Notes under the pieces: model-generated
Database searches by the model: none
What the model was told of the DNA's origin: nothing
What the model saw: only the letters and a program-made list of their open reading frames with translations
Shown: piece by piece, positions 46,601-55,219 of the stretch
Layout of the letters: the number at the start of each line of letters is the position of its first letter
How positions within the stretch are numbered: position 1 is the stretch's first letter
Position numbers and translations under genes: made by a program
Source: JACKAQ01 sp965227145
GTDB lineage: Bacteria > Calditrichota > Calditrichia > RBG-13-44-9 > J075
Assembly (NCBI GenBank): GCA_965227145.1
Contig: OZ245730.1
Span: 4,774,001 to 4,838,000 of the forward strand
Direction of reading: 5' to 3'
Length of the DNA: 64,000 nt

Positions 46601-47962
46601 GCGGTGAAGCGTTGGCGCACGGTTCAGCAATACCGGATGGTCTTTCACGATATCTTCCAGAATTTCGAACACCACGGCATCGCGTTTGTCCACAAAACGT
46701 TTGGCGCTTTTCACCGTTTTAACAATTTTACGATCCTGCAATTTGCGAATGATAAACGGTTTGAATAGTTCAACCGCCATTTCCTTCGGCAATCCGCATT
46801 CATAAAGATGCAATTTTGGACCGACAACCACAACGGAACGACCGGAATAATCCACCCGTTTACCGAGCAGGTTCAACCGGAAACGTCCTTGCTTGCCGCG
46901 CAACATATCGGAAAGCGATTTGAGTGGGCGATTACCGTCGCTGCGAACAGCGGTGGTCCGTTTGGTGTTGTCGAACAATGCATCCACAGCTTCCTGAAGC
47001 ATGCGTTTTTCGTTACGCAAAATCACTTCCGGCGCTTTGATATCCATTAATTTTTTCAATCGATTATTCCGGATAATTACCCGGCGATACAAATCGTTCA
47101 AGTCGCTGGTTGCGAAACGACCGCCTTCCAACGGCACGAGCGGACGAAGTTCCGGCGGAATGACCGGCACAACATCGAGCACCATCCATTCCGGTTTATT
47201 TTTGAATTCACCGTTTTCACGGGTACGGAACGCTTCCACAACTTTAAGACGCTTGAGTGCGTCCTGCTTCTTTTGCTGCGATTTTTCCGTTTTGAGGATA
47301 TGGCGCAACTCATCAGAAAGCGGATCGACTTCGAGACGTTTGAGCATTTCGCGAATAGCGTCACCGCCCATTTTCGCTATAAATTTGTCCGGATGATCAT
47401 CCGGCAAGCTCAAATCATCTGAAGTTAAGTTATCCAGAACTTTGTTGTAATCTTCTTCGAGCAAAATGTCGCCGGTTTTCAACCCGGAATTGCCCGGCTG
47501 AACAACAACATATGCTTCATAATAAATGATTTTTTCCAAATGCTTTGGTGCAATGTTCAACAAATAACCAATTTTGGTCGGTGTTGAACGAAAATACCAG
47601 ATATGCACGATTGGCACCGCGAGGCTGATATGCCCCATCCGTTCCCGGCGAACACTTTTTGTGGTCACTTCAACGCCGCATCGATCACAAATGATGCCTT
47701 TGTAACGTATGCGTTTGTATTTCCCGCAATGGCATTCCCAATCTTTTACCGGTCCGAATATTTTTTCACAGAACAAACCGTCTTTTTCCGGCTTGAACGA
47801 GCGGTAGTTGATCGTCTCCGGTTTGGTGACTTCCCCAAAACTTTTTTCCAAAATAGAATTGGGTGATGCCAATCCAATGGAGATTTTCGATATATGGCCT
47901 TTGTTGGGATAGGTTTCCAAACTCACTCCTTTACCATTTTGTAGGTTTCGACGTTTTGACAA
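43682..47962 (-). CDS. rpoC: DNA-directed RNA polymerase subunit beta'
   Basis: A 1426-aa catalytic subunit. The N-terminal zinc ribbon is CHCGKYKRIRYKGIICDRCG (about 70-90). The catalytic Mg2+ loop is NADFDGDQMA and the trigger-loop region is in GEPGTQLTLRTFHIGG. The second zinc site is CETARGVCTMCYGRNLASG. Length is like beta' of proteobacteria and FCB bacteria. It follows rpoB by 43 nt, in which a perfect hairpin lies. C-terminal 20 residues are acidic (YKEETDQEETVPEELPAE). Confidence 0.98.
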   Translation of the reverse strand: MSKRRNLQNGKGVSLETYPNKGHISKISIGLASPNSILEKSFGEVTKPETINYRSFKPEKDGLFCEKIFGPVKDWECHCGKYKRIRYKGIICDRCGVEVTTKSVRRERMGHISLAVPIVHIWYFRSTPTKIGYLLNIAPKHLEKIIYYEAYVVVQPGNSGLKTGDILLEEDYNKVLDNLTSDDLSLPDDHPDKFIAKMGGDAIREMLKRLEVDPLSDELRHILKTEKSQQKKQDALKRLKVVEAFRTRENGEFKNKPEWMVLDVVPVIPPELRPLVPLEGGRFATSDLNDLYRRVIIRNNRLKKLMDIKAPEVILRNEKRMLQEAVDALFDNTKRTTAVRSDGNRPLKSLSDMLRGKQGRFRLNLLGKRVDYSGRSVVVVGPKLHLYECGLPKEMAVELFKPFIIRKLQDRKIVKTVKSAKRFVDKRDAVVFEILEDIVKDHPVLLNRAPTLHRLGIQAFQPVLIEGKALQIHPLVCSAFNADFDGDQMAVHLPLSYEAQMEARLLMLASHNILSPASGRPLATPSQDMVLGCYFITKERDGVAGEGMIFSNPNEVMIAFDSGKAHLHAKIKVRWHGEIVSTTVGRVIFNSIVPDEVGFVNEVMTKKALEKLVGKVMLTIGNLGTVEFLDNLKSLGFRYSTMAGTSIGLDDVVIPDSKPAFIDKAYDEVRMLEEQYHMGFITDGERYNKVIDIWTRVTDQVSSDLFKLLQDHRDGFNSLYMMSHSGARGSREQIRQLAGMRGLMAKPQKTLTGQTGEIIENPITANFFEGLSVQEYFISTHGARKGLADTALKTADAGYLTRRLVDVAQDVMISEIDCGTILGIETSPIKEGEKIIEPLSDRVLGRFATDDVYDPISGELLVEAGQVIDEDIALKIDNSAIEKITIRSVLTCETARGVCTMCYGRNLASGRMVDIGEAVGVMAAQSIGEPGTQLTLRTFHIGGTAGRIAAQSEVVSRFEGKIKYEELRTLVTTEVVDGEVETYDICVGRNGKIHIVDSKDRSLTNFTVPYGAKVMVKDEQIVKRGSTLFEWDPYSSVILTERGGRLRYVDLVDNVTTREELDEQTLQKQRVVIESRNKNLSPHISVVDADDKEIANYILPVKAHILGNDGIEVKPGQILAKIPREIGKTRDITGGLPRVAELFEARKPKEQAVVSEVDGVIRFGPIKRGIREIIVEGQLEKKKYNVSYSMHVLVHNGDYVRAGEMLTDGAISPQDILQILGPNKVQEYLVNEIQEVYRLQGVGINDKHIEIIVRQMMQRVRVIDSGDTRFLEGDSVNKFVFKEENEKIRNKVIITEPGDSRFKLRQRVDRVKFEYTNRQLEKSEKKLAECRPAEPATGEPVLLGITQASLTTDSFISAASFQETTRVLTDAAISGKVDYLYGLKENVIVGNLVPAGTGLKKFKHLHVEYKEETDQEETVPEELPAE

Positions 47963-47971
47963 AGCAAAAGC

Positions 47972-47993
47972 GGCACCCGCAATGACGGGTGCC
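47972..47993 (-). repeat. Perfect hairpin between rpoB and rpoC
   Basis: GGCACCCG-TCATTG-CGGGTGCC on the minus strand: 8-bp perfect stem, 6-nt loop, followed by GCTTTTGCTTTG. It could be a weak terminator or an mRNA processing element, or a small dispersed repeat. Confidence 0.7.
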
Positions 47994-48005
47994 TACATCG
48001 TACCG

Positions 48006-51000
48006 TTATTCTGCTTTTACATCTAAACCGAGCCCTTGCAATTCTTTCACCAAAACGTTGAAAGATTCGGGTCTGCCCGGTTCCGGCAGGTTGTCGCCTT
48101 TGACAATTGATTCATACACCTTGGTGCGTCCGTGAACGTCATCGCTCTTATATGTGAGGACTTCCTGAAGCGTGTGCGCGGCGCCGTAAGCTTCCAATGC
48201 CCACACTTCCATTTCACCAAAACGCTGCCCACCGAACTGTGCTTTACCACCCAGCGGCTGCTGGGTAATCAGCGAGTAGGGTCCGATAGACCGGGCGTGG
48301 ATTTTATCATCCACCATGTGGGAAAGCTTAATCATATAAATCTGACCCACGGTAACTTGCTGCTGGAATTTTTCTCCGGATTGTCCGTCGAACAGGGTCG
48401 TTTTCCCGCTTTCGGGAAGCCCAGCTTTGCGCAACTCGCCGAGTACTTCGTCGTAAGTTGCACCGTCGAACACCGGTGTTGCATAAAATTTATCCAGCAA
48501 ACGTCCGGCCCATCCAAGGGTAGTTTCAAATATTTGTCCAAGGTTCATCCGTGATGGCACACCCAGCGGATTTAATACGATATCAACCGGTTGTCCATCG
48601 GGTAAAAACGGCATGTCCTCGGTGGGTACAATACGTGCTATAACACCCTTGTTCCCATGTCGACCAGCCATTTTATCGCCTACTTTTAATTTCCGTTTCT
48701 GAGCGACATAAACCTTTGCCAATTGCACAATTCCGGGCGGCAATTCGTCGCCGACCATAATTTTGTGTTTTTCGGTACGCAAATCGTTATCGATATCGCG
48801 CATCAGGTTTTTGTATTCAGTAAACATCTGGCGAATACGGGTATTCTTCTCATCGTCATCGAACCACGGCGTAAGATAATCAACCAGATCCAGCTCGATC
48901 GTATCGAATGTTCCGGCTGTGATTTTACTGCCAGGCTTAACCAACGTTTTACCCGGACGGGTCATTATCCCTTTTGAAGGCGTATTCCCGAAAGTATTCA
49001 CCAAATAGTCAATTAGACGATTGCGAATAGCATCAATTTTCTCGTCTGTTTCGTTTTCGAGAATCTCGAGCTTTTTCTTATCATCTTTTTTGGTTTTGGG
49101 ATCTTTTTTCTTTCGCGAAAACAGCTTGGTATCGATAACAACGCCTTCTGCGCCTGCCGGCATTTTCAGCGATGCATCTTTTACGTCACCCGCTTTACTA
49201 CCGAAGATTGCCTTCAGCAGTTTTTCTTCCGGTGTCGGTTCAGTTTCGCCCTTGGGCGTTACTTTACCTACCAGAATATCACCGGCTTTAACTTCTGCAC
49301 CGGTGCGGATAATGCCGTTTTCGTCGAGATTTTTGGTTGCTTCTTCACTGACATTGGGAATTTCCCGCGTCAGTTCTTCTTCGCCACGTTTGGTATCGCG
49401 AACCTGAATTTCCAGTTCTTCAACATGAATGGAAGTGTATAAATCTTCCGAAACCATTCGTTCCGAAATCACAATAGCATCTTCAAAGTTGTAACCGTTC
49501 CAAGGCATAAACGCAACCAAAATGTTTCGTCCCAGTGCCAGCTGACCGCGGTCGGTTGCCGGTCCATCTGCCAGCACATCGCCTTTTTTGACGGGCTGCC
49601 CTTCAGAAACCAACACATTTTGATTAATACAGGTGCTTTGGTTTGTACGAACAAACTTCATTAGTTCGTATTCAACCCGTTGTGCTTCACCGGTAAGAAT
49701 TTGGCGAGGTTCATCCACGGCACCAACATCCACCCGGATGATGATTTTGTTAGAATCAACCTTTTCCACAACGCCGTCAACATCTGCAAGGATCATTGCG
49801 CCGGAATCTTTGGCGATTTGTTCTTCTACACCGGTTCCGACAATCGGCGTTTCCGGGCGAATAATCGGAACAGCCTGACGCTGCATGTTCGAGCCCATCA
49901 ACGCACGGTTAGCATCATCGTGCTCCACAAAAGGCACGAGCGATGCGGATGCGGATAAAATCTGGTTCGATGCAACGTCTATATATTGCACATCGTCTGG
50001 CGATGTCATTACAAAGTCACCGCGTTTTCGTACTTTCACCAGATCGTTTTCAAAACTACCGGTTTTGATATCAATCGGTGCGTTGAACTGTGCGATAGTT
50101 ACCCGTTCTTCGTCATCAGCAGAGAGATACTCGATCTCATCGGCAACTTTTCCGCCCTTCACTTTGCGATACGGCGTTTCGATAAATCCGAAATCATTAA
50201 CACGCGCCAGTACGCTCAACGACGAAATCAAACCGATATTCGGCCCTTCCGGCGTTTCAATCGGACACAAACGCCCGTAGTGAGTATAGTGAATATCGCG
50301 GACCTCAAAACCAGCTCTTTCGCGTGTTAAACCGCCCGGTCCTAACGCACTCATCCGGCGTTTGTGGGTCAATTCCGCTAATGGGTTGGTTTGATCCATG
50401 AACTGCGATAGCTGTGATGTGCCAAAAAATGTATTGATTACAGATGTGATTGCACGTGCGTTCACCAGTTCTTGTGGCGTAATCGTTTCCGCATCGCCAA
50501 GGTTCATCCGCTCTTTTATCGTTCTGGCCATACGGGTCAAGCCCAAATTAAACTGGGCTGCTAACTGCTCACCGACGGTTTTCACCCGGCGATTGCCAAG
50601 GTGGTCAATATCGTCTGTGCTGCGCTTGCCTTCCCGCAGATCAATCAGGTATTTAACGATTTCAACAAAATCTTCCGGGAAGAGTACCGTATTATCATAA
50701 TCGATATCCAGTCCCAGTTTTTTGTTTAATCGATAACGCCCGACTGCGCCAAGCTCATATCGTTTGGGATTGAAGAACATTTTTTTCAACAAATCGCGGG
50801 CGGTATCGAGATCTGGCGGCTCACCGGATCGTAGCAATTCGTAAATTAACCGCAGCGCTTGCTCTTCATTTTTTGCCGGATCTTTCGCTAACGTATTGAG
50901 AATGATGTTCGGCATCGATGGATCGTTGGGTGTTTGCAAAATAAGTTTTTTTATTTTGGCAGCTTTTAATGCTTCAACGTTCTCTTCGTCCAGCAGTGCA

Positions 51001-51782
51001 CCTGTTTCCAGAAGCACTTCTCCGGATTTTTCGTTGACAACATCACCAACAATTTTTCGCCCGACTAAAGACAGTGTATCAGCACCGGGAAGGGCTACTT
51101 CTTCAACCAATTCAAACAAACTCAGCAATTCATCATCACCCTGAAAACCCAGTGCACGCAAAAATGCTGTTACATAAAATTTCTTTTTACGATCGATATA
51201 AACATGTAAACAATCGTTTACGTCTGTCATAAATTCTACCCAGCTACCTCTAAAAGGAATAATCCGGGCAGAAAATATTTTAGTACCGTTCGGGTGGATA
51301 CTTTCATCAAAAAACACGCCTGGTGCACGATGCAATTGGTTAACAATTACCCGCTCTGCACCATTTATGATGAAGGTCCCCCGTCCGGTCATGTAGGGCA
51401 TATTACCCAAATACACATCTTGTTCGATGGTATCTGTATAATCTTCGGTTTCACCGGTTGGGTCTTTTATTGATAACCGCAACTTCGCTTTTAGTGGAGC
51501 TGCGTACGTCAATCCTCTCTCCCGACACTCCTTTACGGAGTACTTCGGCTTGTCAATATAATATTCCACGAAATCAAGAATAAAGTTCTCTCGACTGTCA
51601 ACAACCGGAAAGATGTTGAGGAATACCTCTTGCAAGCCCTTGTTTGCTCTTTCGTCGGGCGCTTTATCTTCCTGCAAAAATTCTTTAAAGGAGCGTGTTT
51701 GCACGTCCAATAGGTCAGGATAGGTAGCAATAGAGGGAATTTTTGAGAAAGTATGACGCTCGATCAAGCTTCCGTTCTTCAA
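48006..51782 (-). CDS. rpoB: DNA-directed RNA polymerase subunit beta
   Basis: A 1258-aa subunit. Rifampicin-pocket region is intact (SQLSQFMDQTNPLAELTHKR). Other marks are GAERVIVNQLHRAPGVFF near residue 140, NILVAFMPWNGYNFEDAI, and GRHGNKGVIARIVPTEDMPF; the C-terminus shows QQPLGGKAQFGGQRFGEME. It is preceded by a strong hairpin after rplL. A charged Lys-rich segment (SRKKKDPKTKKDDKKKL, about residue 890) is a lineage-type insert. Confidence 0.98.
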   Translation of the reverse strand: MKNGSLIERHTFSKIPSIATYPDLLDVQTRSFKEFLQEDKAPDERANKGLQEVFLNIFPVVDSRENFILDFVEYYIDKPKYSVKECRERGLTYAAPLKAKLRLSIKDPTGETEDYTDTIEQDVYLGNMPYMTGRGTFIINGAERVIVNQLHRAPGVFFDESIHPNGTKIFSARIIPFRGSWVEFMTDVNDCLHVYIDRKKKFYVTAFLRALGFQGDDELLSLFELVEEVALPGADTLSLVGRKIVGDVVNEKSGEVLLETGALLDEENVEALKAAKIKKLILQTPNDPSMPNIILNTLAKDPAKNEEQALRLIYELLRSGEPPDLDTARDLLKKMFFNPKRYELGAVGRYRLNKKLGLDIDYDNTVLFPEDFVEIVKYLIDLREGKRSTDDIDHLGNRRVKTVGEQLAAQFNLGLTRMARTIKERMNLGDAETITPQELVNARAITSVINTFFGTSQLSQFMDQTNPLAELTHKRRMSALGPGGLTRERAGFEVRDIHYTHYGRLCPIETPEGPNIGLISSLSVLARVNDFGFIETPYRKVKGGKVADEIEYLSADDEERVTIAQFNAPIDIKTGSFENDLVKVRKRGDFVMTSPDDVQYIDVASNQILSASASLVPFVEHDDANRALMGSNMQRQAVPIIRPETPIVGTGVEEQIAKDSGAMILADVDGVVEKVDSNKIIIRVDVGAVDEPRQILTGEAQRVEYELMKFVRTNQSTCINQNVLVSEGQPVKKGDVLADGPATDRGQLALGRNILVAFMPWNGYNFEDAIVISERMVSEDLYTSIHVEELEIQVRDTKRGEEELTREIPNVSEEATKNLDENGIIRTGAEVKAGDILVGKVTPKGETEPTPEEKLLKAIFGSKAGDVKDASLKMPAGAEGVVIDTKLFSRKKKDPKTKKDDKKKLEILENETDEKIDAIRNRLIDYLVNTFGNTPSKGIMTRPGKTLVKPGSKITAGTFDTIELDLVDYLTPWFDDDEKNTRIRQMFTEYKNLMRDIDNDLRTEKHKIMVGDELPPGIVQLAKVYVAQKRKLKVGDKMAGRHGNKGVIARIVPTEDMPFLPDGQPVDIVLNPLGVPSRMNLGQIFETTLGWAGRLLDKFYATPVFDGATYDEVLGELRKAGLPESGKTTLFDGQSGEKFQQQVTVGQIYMIKLSHMVDDKIHARSIGPYSLITQQPLGGKAQFGGQRFGEMEVWALEAYGAAHTLQEVLTYKSDDVHGRTKVYESIVKGDNLPEPGRPESFNVLVKELQGLGLDVKAE

Positions 51783-51837
51783 AGAGACACCTCTTGACTA
51801 TGTTACAGGGTTCTTACAGGCAATTTCACTACAAACA

Positions 51838-51872
51838 CGGATAGCAAAGTAGTTAAAACCACTTTGCATCCG
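51838..51872 (-). promoter_or_regulatory. Hairpin between rplL and rpoB
   Basis: CGGAT-GCAAAGTGG-TTTTAA-CTACTTTGC-T-ATCCG: about 14 paired positions with one G-U and one bulged base. In E. coli this gap holds an attenuator and an RNase III site that set the ratio of L7/L12 to beta. A similar role here is inferred from position. Confidence 0.6.
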
Positions 51873-51911
51873 GGTATTTTAAACAGTTTGGAAGAGAATA
51901 GCGGTAAACCA

Positions 51912-52298
51912 CTATTTAACTTCCACAGTAGCGCCTACTTCTTCCAGTTGTTTTTTCAGGTCGTCAGCTTCGGCTTGTGGCACAGCTTCCTTTACTGCTT
52001 TGGGAGCACCTTCAACCAGGTCTTTGGCTTCTTTCAAGCCTAAACCGGTGATCGCGCGAACCACTTTAATTACCTGAATTTTCTGGGAACCGATTTCTTT
52101 CAGTACCACATCAAATTCGGTTTTTTCTTCAGCAGCTTCCGCAGCAGCACCTGCAACAGGCATGCCCGGCATCATCATCGGTGCGGCAGCAGCAGTAACA
52201 CCAAAGGTTTCTTCCACTTCCTTCACCAAGTCGGATATTTCCAGCATGGTAGCGCTTTTCAGATACTCAATTACATCGGCACGAGTAATATCAGCCAT
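51912..52298 (-). CDS. rplL: 50S ribosomal protein L7/L12
   Basis: 128 aa. N-terminal dimerisation part (MLEISDLVKEVEETFGV), an Ala/Met-rich hinge (AAAAPMMMPGMPVAGAA) and the C-terminal domain (EKTEFDVVLKEIGSQKIQVI, GLGLKEAKDLVEGAPK). Multiple copies form the stalk that recruits translation factors. Confidence 0.98.
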   Translation of the reverse strand: MADITRADVIEYLKSATMLEISDLVKEVEETFGVTAAAAPMMMPGMPVAGAAAEAAEEKTEFDVVLKEIGSQKIQVIKVVRAITGLGLKEAKDLVEGAPKAVKEAVPQAEADDLKKQLEEVGATVEVK

Positions 52299-52351
52299 TT
52301 CGAGGATACCTCCGTTATGGATACGTTAACAAATATCGATGATACGCTTTA

Positions 52352-52873
52352 TTAATTTTCTTTCTTTTCTTTCAAAGCGTTTAAAACGCCAACGACATTT
52401 TGCATATTTGCGTTCAATGTTGAAGCCAGTTTGCCCATCGGCGAGATGATCATTCCGGCAAATTTACCGATCAATTCCTGTTTGCTCGGCAGACTGGACA
52501 ACGAAGCAACTCTCGAGCTTTCGATGACCTGTCCTTCAAAATAAGCAGCTTTGATAGGCATTTTATCGCCTAACTGCTTTTTAAATCCTTCCATCACTTT
52601 GATGGGAAGGGTTGGATCATCATAGCTGATGGCATATGCGTTCACGCCTTTCAGATAATCTTCCAAACCTTCGATTCCGGATTTTTCGAGTGAGATTTTT
52701 GCCAGGGTATTTTTTACAACACGATAGTCAATATCCGATTCAAAAAACTTTTTGCGGATTTCAACAATCGTATTTGCGTCTACACCTGTAAAATCTGTCA
52801 TAATAAAAGAACTTGCCCGACCAAACTTGTCGGCCATGTCCTGTACGATCGTTTCTTTTTGTGGTGTGGGCAT
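52352..52873 (-). CDS. rplJ: 50S ribosomal protein L10
   Basis: 173 aa. KETIVQDMADKFGRASSFIM, YRVVKNTLAKISLEKSG and the C-terminal helix that binds L7/L12 (ASTLNANMQNVVGVLNALK). In E. coli L10 represses its own mRNA; only an 83-nt leader separates it from rplA here. Confidence 0.97.
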   Translation of the reverse strand: MPTPQKETIVQDMADKFGRASSFIMTDFTGVDANTIVEIRKKFFESDIDYRVVKNTLAKISLEKSGIEGLEDYLKGVNAYAISYDDPTLPIKVMEGFKKQLGDKMPIKAAYFEGQVIESSRVASLSSLPSKQELIGKFAGMIISPMGKLASTLNANMQNVVGVLNALKEKKEN

Positions 52874-52956
52874 TTTACAATACCTTTTTACGCTTGAAAT
52901 TCAAAACTGTTTAAACAATTACCCCGCAGGGTCAGAATTAAAACTCCCGATTCAGA

Positions 52957-53655
52957 TTAGTCCTGAAATTCCACGGGATTTGTAATCAACCGGATACCGG
53001 GGCCCATCGTATTTGAAATACAAATACTTTTGAGATAGGCGCCTTTTGCCGTTGAAGGACGCAACCGGATAATCGTTTGCATCAACATTTTCACATTATC
53101 TCGCAATTTATCGGCGTCAAAAGAGGCTTTGCCAATACCTGTGTGCACGGTTCCTTTTTTATCAACCCGAAAGTCGATTTTACCGGCTTTCACCTCTTTA
53201 ACAGTGGTTCCGATATCCATAGTAACCGTTCCACTTTTGGGGTTAGGCATTAATCCGCGCGGACCAAGAACCTTACCCAGTTTTCCTAAATCGCGCATGG
53301 CATCCGGCGTTGCAATCAGCACATCGAAATCAACCCATCCTTGTTGGATCTTTTCGAGATACTCATCATAGCCAACGTAGTCTGCACCTGCGTTTTTAGC
53401 GTCATCTTCTTTTTCGCCTTTTGCGATTACCAATACGCGAACCTCTTTACCTAGTCCGTGAGGCAGCGAAACGGTTCCCCGCACAACTTGATCAGCATGA
53501 CGCGGGTCAACACCCAGGCGAACAGATAACTCTACAGTTTCATCGAACTTGGCATTCGCTGTTTTTTTGATCAGCTCTATTGCTTCGTTCAGACTGTATT
53601 CTCTTTTTTCAATGAACTTAAAAAGTTCGTTATAACGTCTACTTCTTTTCTTCAT
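52957..53655 (-). CDS. rplA: 50S ribosomal protein L1
   Basis: 232 aa. MKKRSRRYNELFKFIEKREY, KFDETVELSVRLGVDPRHAD, the GPRGLMPNPKSGTV loop and GKIDFRVDKKGTVHTGIGK are diagnostic. L1 moves the E-site tRNA and often represses its own operon. Confidence 0.97.
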   Translation of the reverse strand: MKKRSRRYNELFKFIEKREYSLNEAIELIKKTANAKFDETVELSVRLGVDPRHADQVVRGTVSLPHGLGKEVRVLVIAKGEKEDDAKNAGADYVGYDEYLEKIQQGWVDFDVLIATPDAMRDLGKLGKVLGPRGLMPNPKSGTVTMDIGTTVKEVKAGKIDFRVDKKGTVHTGIGKASFDADKLRDNVKMLMQTIIRLRPSTAKGAYLKSICISNTMGPGIRLITNPVEFQD

Positions 53656-53672
53656 GGAATTCCTCTACCAGC

Positions 53673-54098
53673 TTAATCAACAACGTCGATTCCCATGCTC
53701 CGCGCTGTTCCTGCAATGATATTTATTGCGGCATCAACAGTCATCGCATTCAAGTCAGGCATTTTCAATTCAGCAATTTCTTTTAACTGACTATACTTGA
53801 TTTTCGCAACTTTATCCCGATTCGGCACAGCAGAGCCTTTTTCAATTTTCAAAGCTTTGAGCAGTAGCGTTGCAGCCGGCGGTGTTTTCGTAATATAGCT
53901 GAACGAGCGGTCAGCGTAAACGGTAATCACAACCGGGATGATGTATCCCAAACTATCTTGGGTTTTTGCATTAAACTGCTTACAGAACTCCATGATATTT
54001 ACACCCTGTTGACCCAAGGCAGGACCTACTGGCGGCGACGGGTTCGCCTTTCCGGCAGGAATCTGGAGTTTGATTTGACCAACTACTTTCTTTGCCAT
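53673..54098 (-). CDS. rplK: 50S ribosomal protein L11
   Basis: 141 aa. IKLQIPAGKANPSPPVGPAL, GQQGVNIMEFCKQFNAKT and IAGTARSMGIDVVD are clear. L11 forms the base of the stalk and the thiostrepton site (PPVGPALGQ). Confidence 0.98.
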   Translation of the reverse strand: MAKKVVGQIKLQIPAGKANPSPPVGPALGQQGVNIMEFCKQFNAKTQDSLGYIIPVVITVYADRSFSYITKTPPAATLLLKALKIEKGSAVPNRDKVAKIKYSQLKEIAELKMPDLNAMTVDAAINIIAGTARSMGIDVVD

Positions 54099-54115
54099 CG
54101 TATTATCTCACTATA

Positions 54116-54652
54116 TTATTGTTCCAAATGCACTTGCAGGAAATCCAGCTCAACAGGGGTCGGACGCCCGAAAATACTAACCGAAACCTTGAGCTTTTTC
54201 TTTTCTTCGTTGATTTCTTCGACCACGCCGGTAAAATCAGCAAATGGACCATCCATTACACGAATGAGATCTCCCACACGAAATGGCACTTCCACCTTTT
54301 CTACTTCACTTTCCTGACGTTCAACTTTCCGGAGTACGGCTTCAATTTCAGACTCGCGAACAACTTCCGGATTGTTTTTAGGACCAACAAAACCGATGAC
54401 TCCCGGCGTTTCCTGTACAAGGTGAGCGGTACGAGTATTGTAATTTAATTCAATAAGAATATAACCCGGAAAGAAAACTTTGTTTTTCAGGCGTTTTTTA
54501 CCATTTCGCATTTCCAATACAGGCTCAGATGGCACAACAACTTTTCCAAATTGCTCTTCCATAGTCTGAAATTGGATTGCATTTTCCAAATGCGCCTTAA
54601 CTTTGCTTTCCTGTCCGGAAATTACGCGCAGTGTGTACCACTTCTTTTCCAC
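54116..54652 (-). CDS. nusG: Transcription termination/antitermination protein NusG
   Basis: 178 aa. The NGN domain is KKWYTLRVISGQESKVKAHL and the KOW domain is FRVGDLIRVMDGPFADFTGVV. It links RNA polymerase to Rho or to S10 on the ribosome. It is 21 nt after secE, the usual order. Confidence 0.97.
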   Translation of the reverse strand: MEKKWYTLRVISGQESKVKAHLENAIQFQTMEEQFGKVVVPSEPVLEMRNGKKRLKNKVFFPGYILIELNYNTRTAHLVQETPGVIGFVGPKNNPEVVRESEIEAVLRKVERQESEVEKVEVPFRVGDLIRVMDGPFADFTGVVEEINEEKKKLKVSVSIFGRPTPVELDFLQVHLEQ

Positions 54653-54673
54653 AGCTTATATTTCCTTCTTTAC

Positions 54674-54856
54674 CTAATAAAGTAAATTAACCAGCGAAGA
54701 TATCAGCATATCTGCAGCGTAAATAAAGGTTGTAAACACTACTGTTATTACAACCACAACAAATGAAGAACTAATAATTTGGTCTTTGTCAGGCCAGCTT
54801 ACTTTCTTCAATTCCCGAATGACATCTTCGTAAAACTGCTTTATTTTTTCGCTCAT
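54674..54856 (-). CDS. secE: Preprotein translocase subunit SecE
   Basis: 60 aa with the conserved amphipathic part (FYEDVIRELKKVSWPDKDQI) followed by one membrane helix (SFVVVVITVVFTTFIYAADM). Short bacterial SecE form. Lies between tRNA-Trp and nusG. Confidence 0.95.
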   Translation of the reverse strand: MSEKIKQFYEDVIRELKKVSWPDKDQIISSSFVVVVITVVFTTFIYAADMLISSLVNLLY

Positions 54857-54942
54857 ACTTCACTCGTAAACTTTACTGTTTATTTCAGTTTAACAGACTT
54901 CATCTTGTACAAACTAAAATCACAAAACCATGACAAACTGTG

Positions 54943-55016
54943 CAGGCCTGGAGGGACTCGAACCCCCAACCCCCGGTTTTGGAGACCGGTGCTCTAGCCA
55001 ATTGAGCTACAAGCCT
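54943..55016 (-). tRNA. tRNA-Trp (CCA)
   Basis: Cloverleaf read on the minus strand: acceptor AGGCTTG pairs with CAGGCCT (one G-U), D-arm with TAGCTCAATTGGCTAGAGC, anticodon loop CTCCAAA (anticodon CCA), T-loop GGTTCGAGTCC. CCA end not encoded. Located between rpmG and secE, a position often held by tRNA-Trp. Confidence 0.97.
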
Positions 55017-55025
55017 GTCTGAAAC

Positions 55026-55175
55026 TTAGCGTGTTTCCTTATGCATGGTTTGCATATTGCAAACTTTGCAGAATTTTTTTCGCTCAACACGATTTGGATG
55101 TTTTTGCTTGTTTTTGTCTTCCACATAATTACGACTTTTACAAACCGTACACTCCAATGTGATTTTAACACGCAT
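55026..55175 (-). CDS. rpmG: 50S ribosomal protein L33
   Basis: 49 aa. MRVKITLECTVCKSRNYVED and the second Cys pair in KKFCKVCNMQTMHKETR give the four-Cys zinc ribbon of the zinc-type L33. Located 9 nt upstream of tRNA-Trp. A frame-shifted 60-aa reading of the same DNA is a shadow. Confidence 0.96.
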   Translation of the reverse strand: MRVKITLECTVCKSRNYVEDKNKQKHPNRVERKKFCKVCNMQTMHKETR

Positions 55176-55219
55176 AAAACATGCCTCAAATTCCGCTATA
55201 CAGGCATCGGAAAACCTGA

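Noticed and set aside
55007..55189. 60-aa minus-strand frame over rpmG
   Set aside because: It is a shifted frame; the correct frame gives L33 with its four Cys.
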